Source: an uncultured Clostridia bacterium
GTDB lineage: Bacteria; Bacillota; Clostridia; Oscillospirales; CAG-272
NCBI GenBank assembly: GCA_947652805.1
Contig: CANTEM010000077.1
Span: 1 to 5,466 of the forward strand
Direction: 5' to 3'
Length of the DNA: 5,466 nucleotides
A program made the translations under genes and the position numbers. Below the pieces are notes generated by a model. The model searched no databases. It was not told the origin of the DNA and saw only the letters and a program-made list of their open reading frames with translations. Below, in pieces: positions 5,439 to 5,466 of the stretch (the first letter of the stretch is position 1; every line of letters begins with the position of its first letter).

Positions 5439-5466
5439 CCGATCCTCCTTTTGTTTGTGTTGATTC

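Noticed and set aside
1..5466. CRISPR arrays, tRNA, rRNA or insertion sequences
   Set aside because: No regularly spaced direct repeats, tRNA-like cloverleaf, rRNA stretch or DDE transposase was seen on either strand.

Overview
The window looks like a chromosomal segment of a low- to mid-GC Firmicute, most likely a gut Clostridium-relative (Oscillospiraceae/Lachnospiraceae type). The reasons are a class B sortase, a Gram-positive type RlmA 23S rRNA methyltransferase, strong AGGAGG-like ribosome binding sites, and an integrated element with a Tn4451/Tn5397-type large serine recombinase. No species can be named from the sequence alone.

Left part (1-2113, all + strand, probably host backbone): the C-terminal 162 residues of a class B sortase, then an rlmA-like rRNA guanine-N1 methyltransferase whose ATG overlaps the sortase stop by one base, then 15 bases later a GT2 glycosyltransferase of the dolichyl-phosphate glucosyltransferase-like group. 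The tight packing suggests one transcript, although the three functions (surface protein anchoring, rRNA modification, glycan or lipid-carrier glycosylation) do not form an obvious pathway.

Junction (2114-2213): about 100 non-coding bases between two convergent genes. It holds two hairpins that terminate in opposite directions: a weak minus-strand one next to the glycosyltransferase stop, and a perfect 13-bp plus-strand one whose T-tract runs into the recombinase stop codon. The left end of the integrated element should lie here, most simply between the two hairpins.

Right part (2214-5466, all genes on the - strand, one end of a mobile element continuing past the window): reading in the transcribed direction, a small winged-helix/HTH protein (5438-5151), about 516 non-coding but structured bases, a ribbon-helix-helix DNA-binding protein (4634-4221), an unrecognised 70-residue protein (4189-3977), and an intact 556-residue large serine recombinase (3884-2214). 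This is a DNA-processing and control module of an integrative or mobilizable element. The recombinase would perform integration and excision; the two DNA-binding proteins probably regulate it or help process DNA at the structured region. No relaxase, replication protein or cargo is visible.

No clearly new system can be demonstrated. The places most worth a second look are the structured intergenic region with a terminator facing against all neighbouring genes, the inverted repeat against the ribosome binding site of the ribbon-helix-helix gene, and the unrecognised 70-residue protein, which sits where a recombination directionality factor could be.
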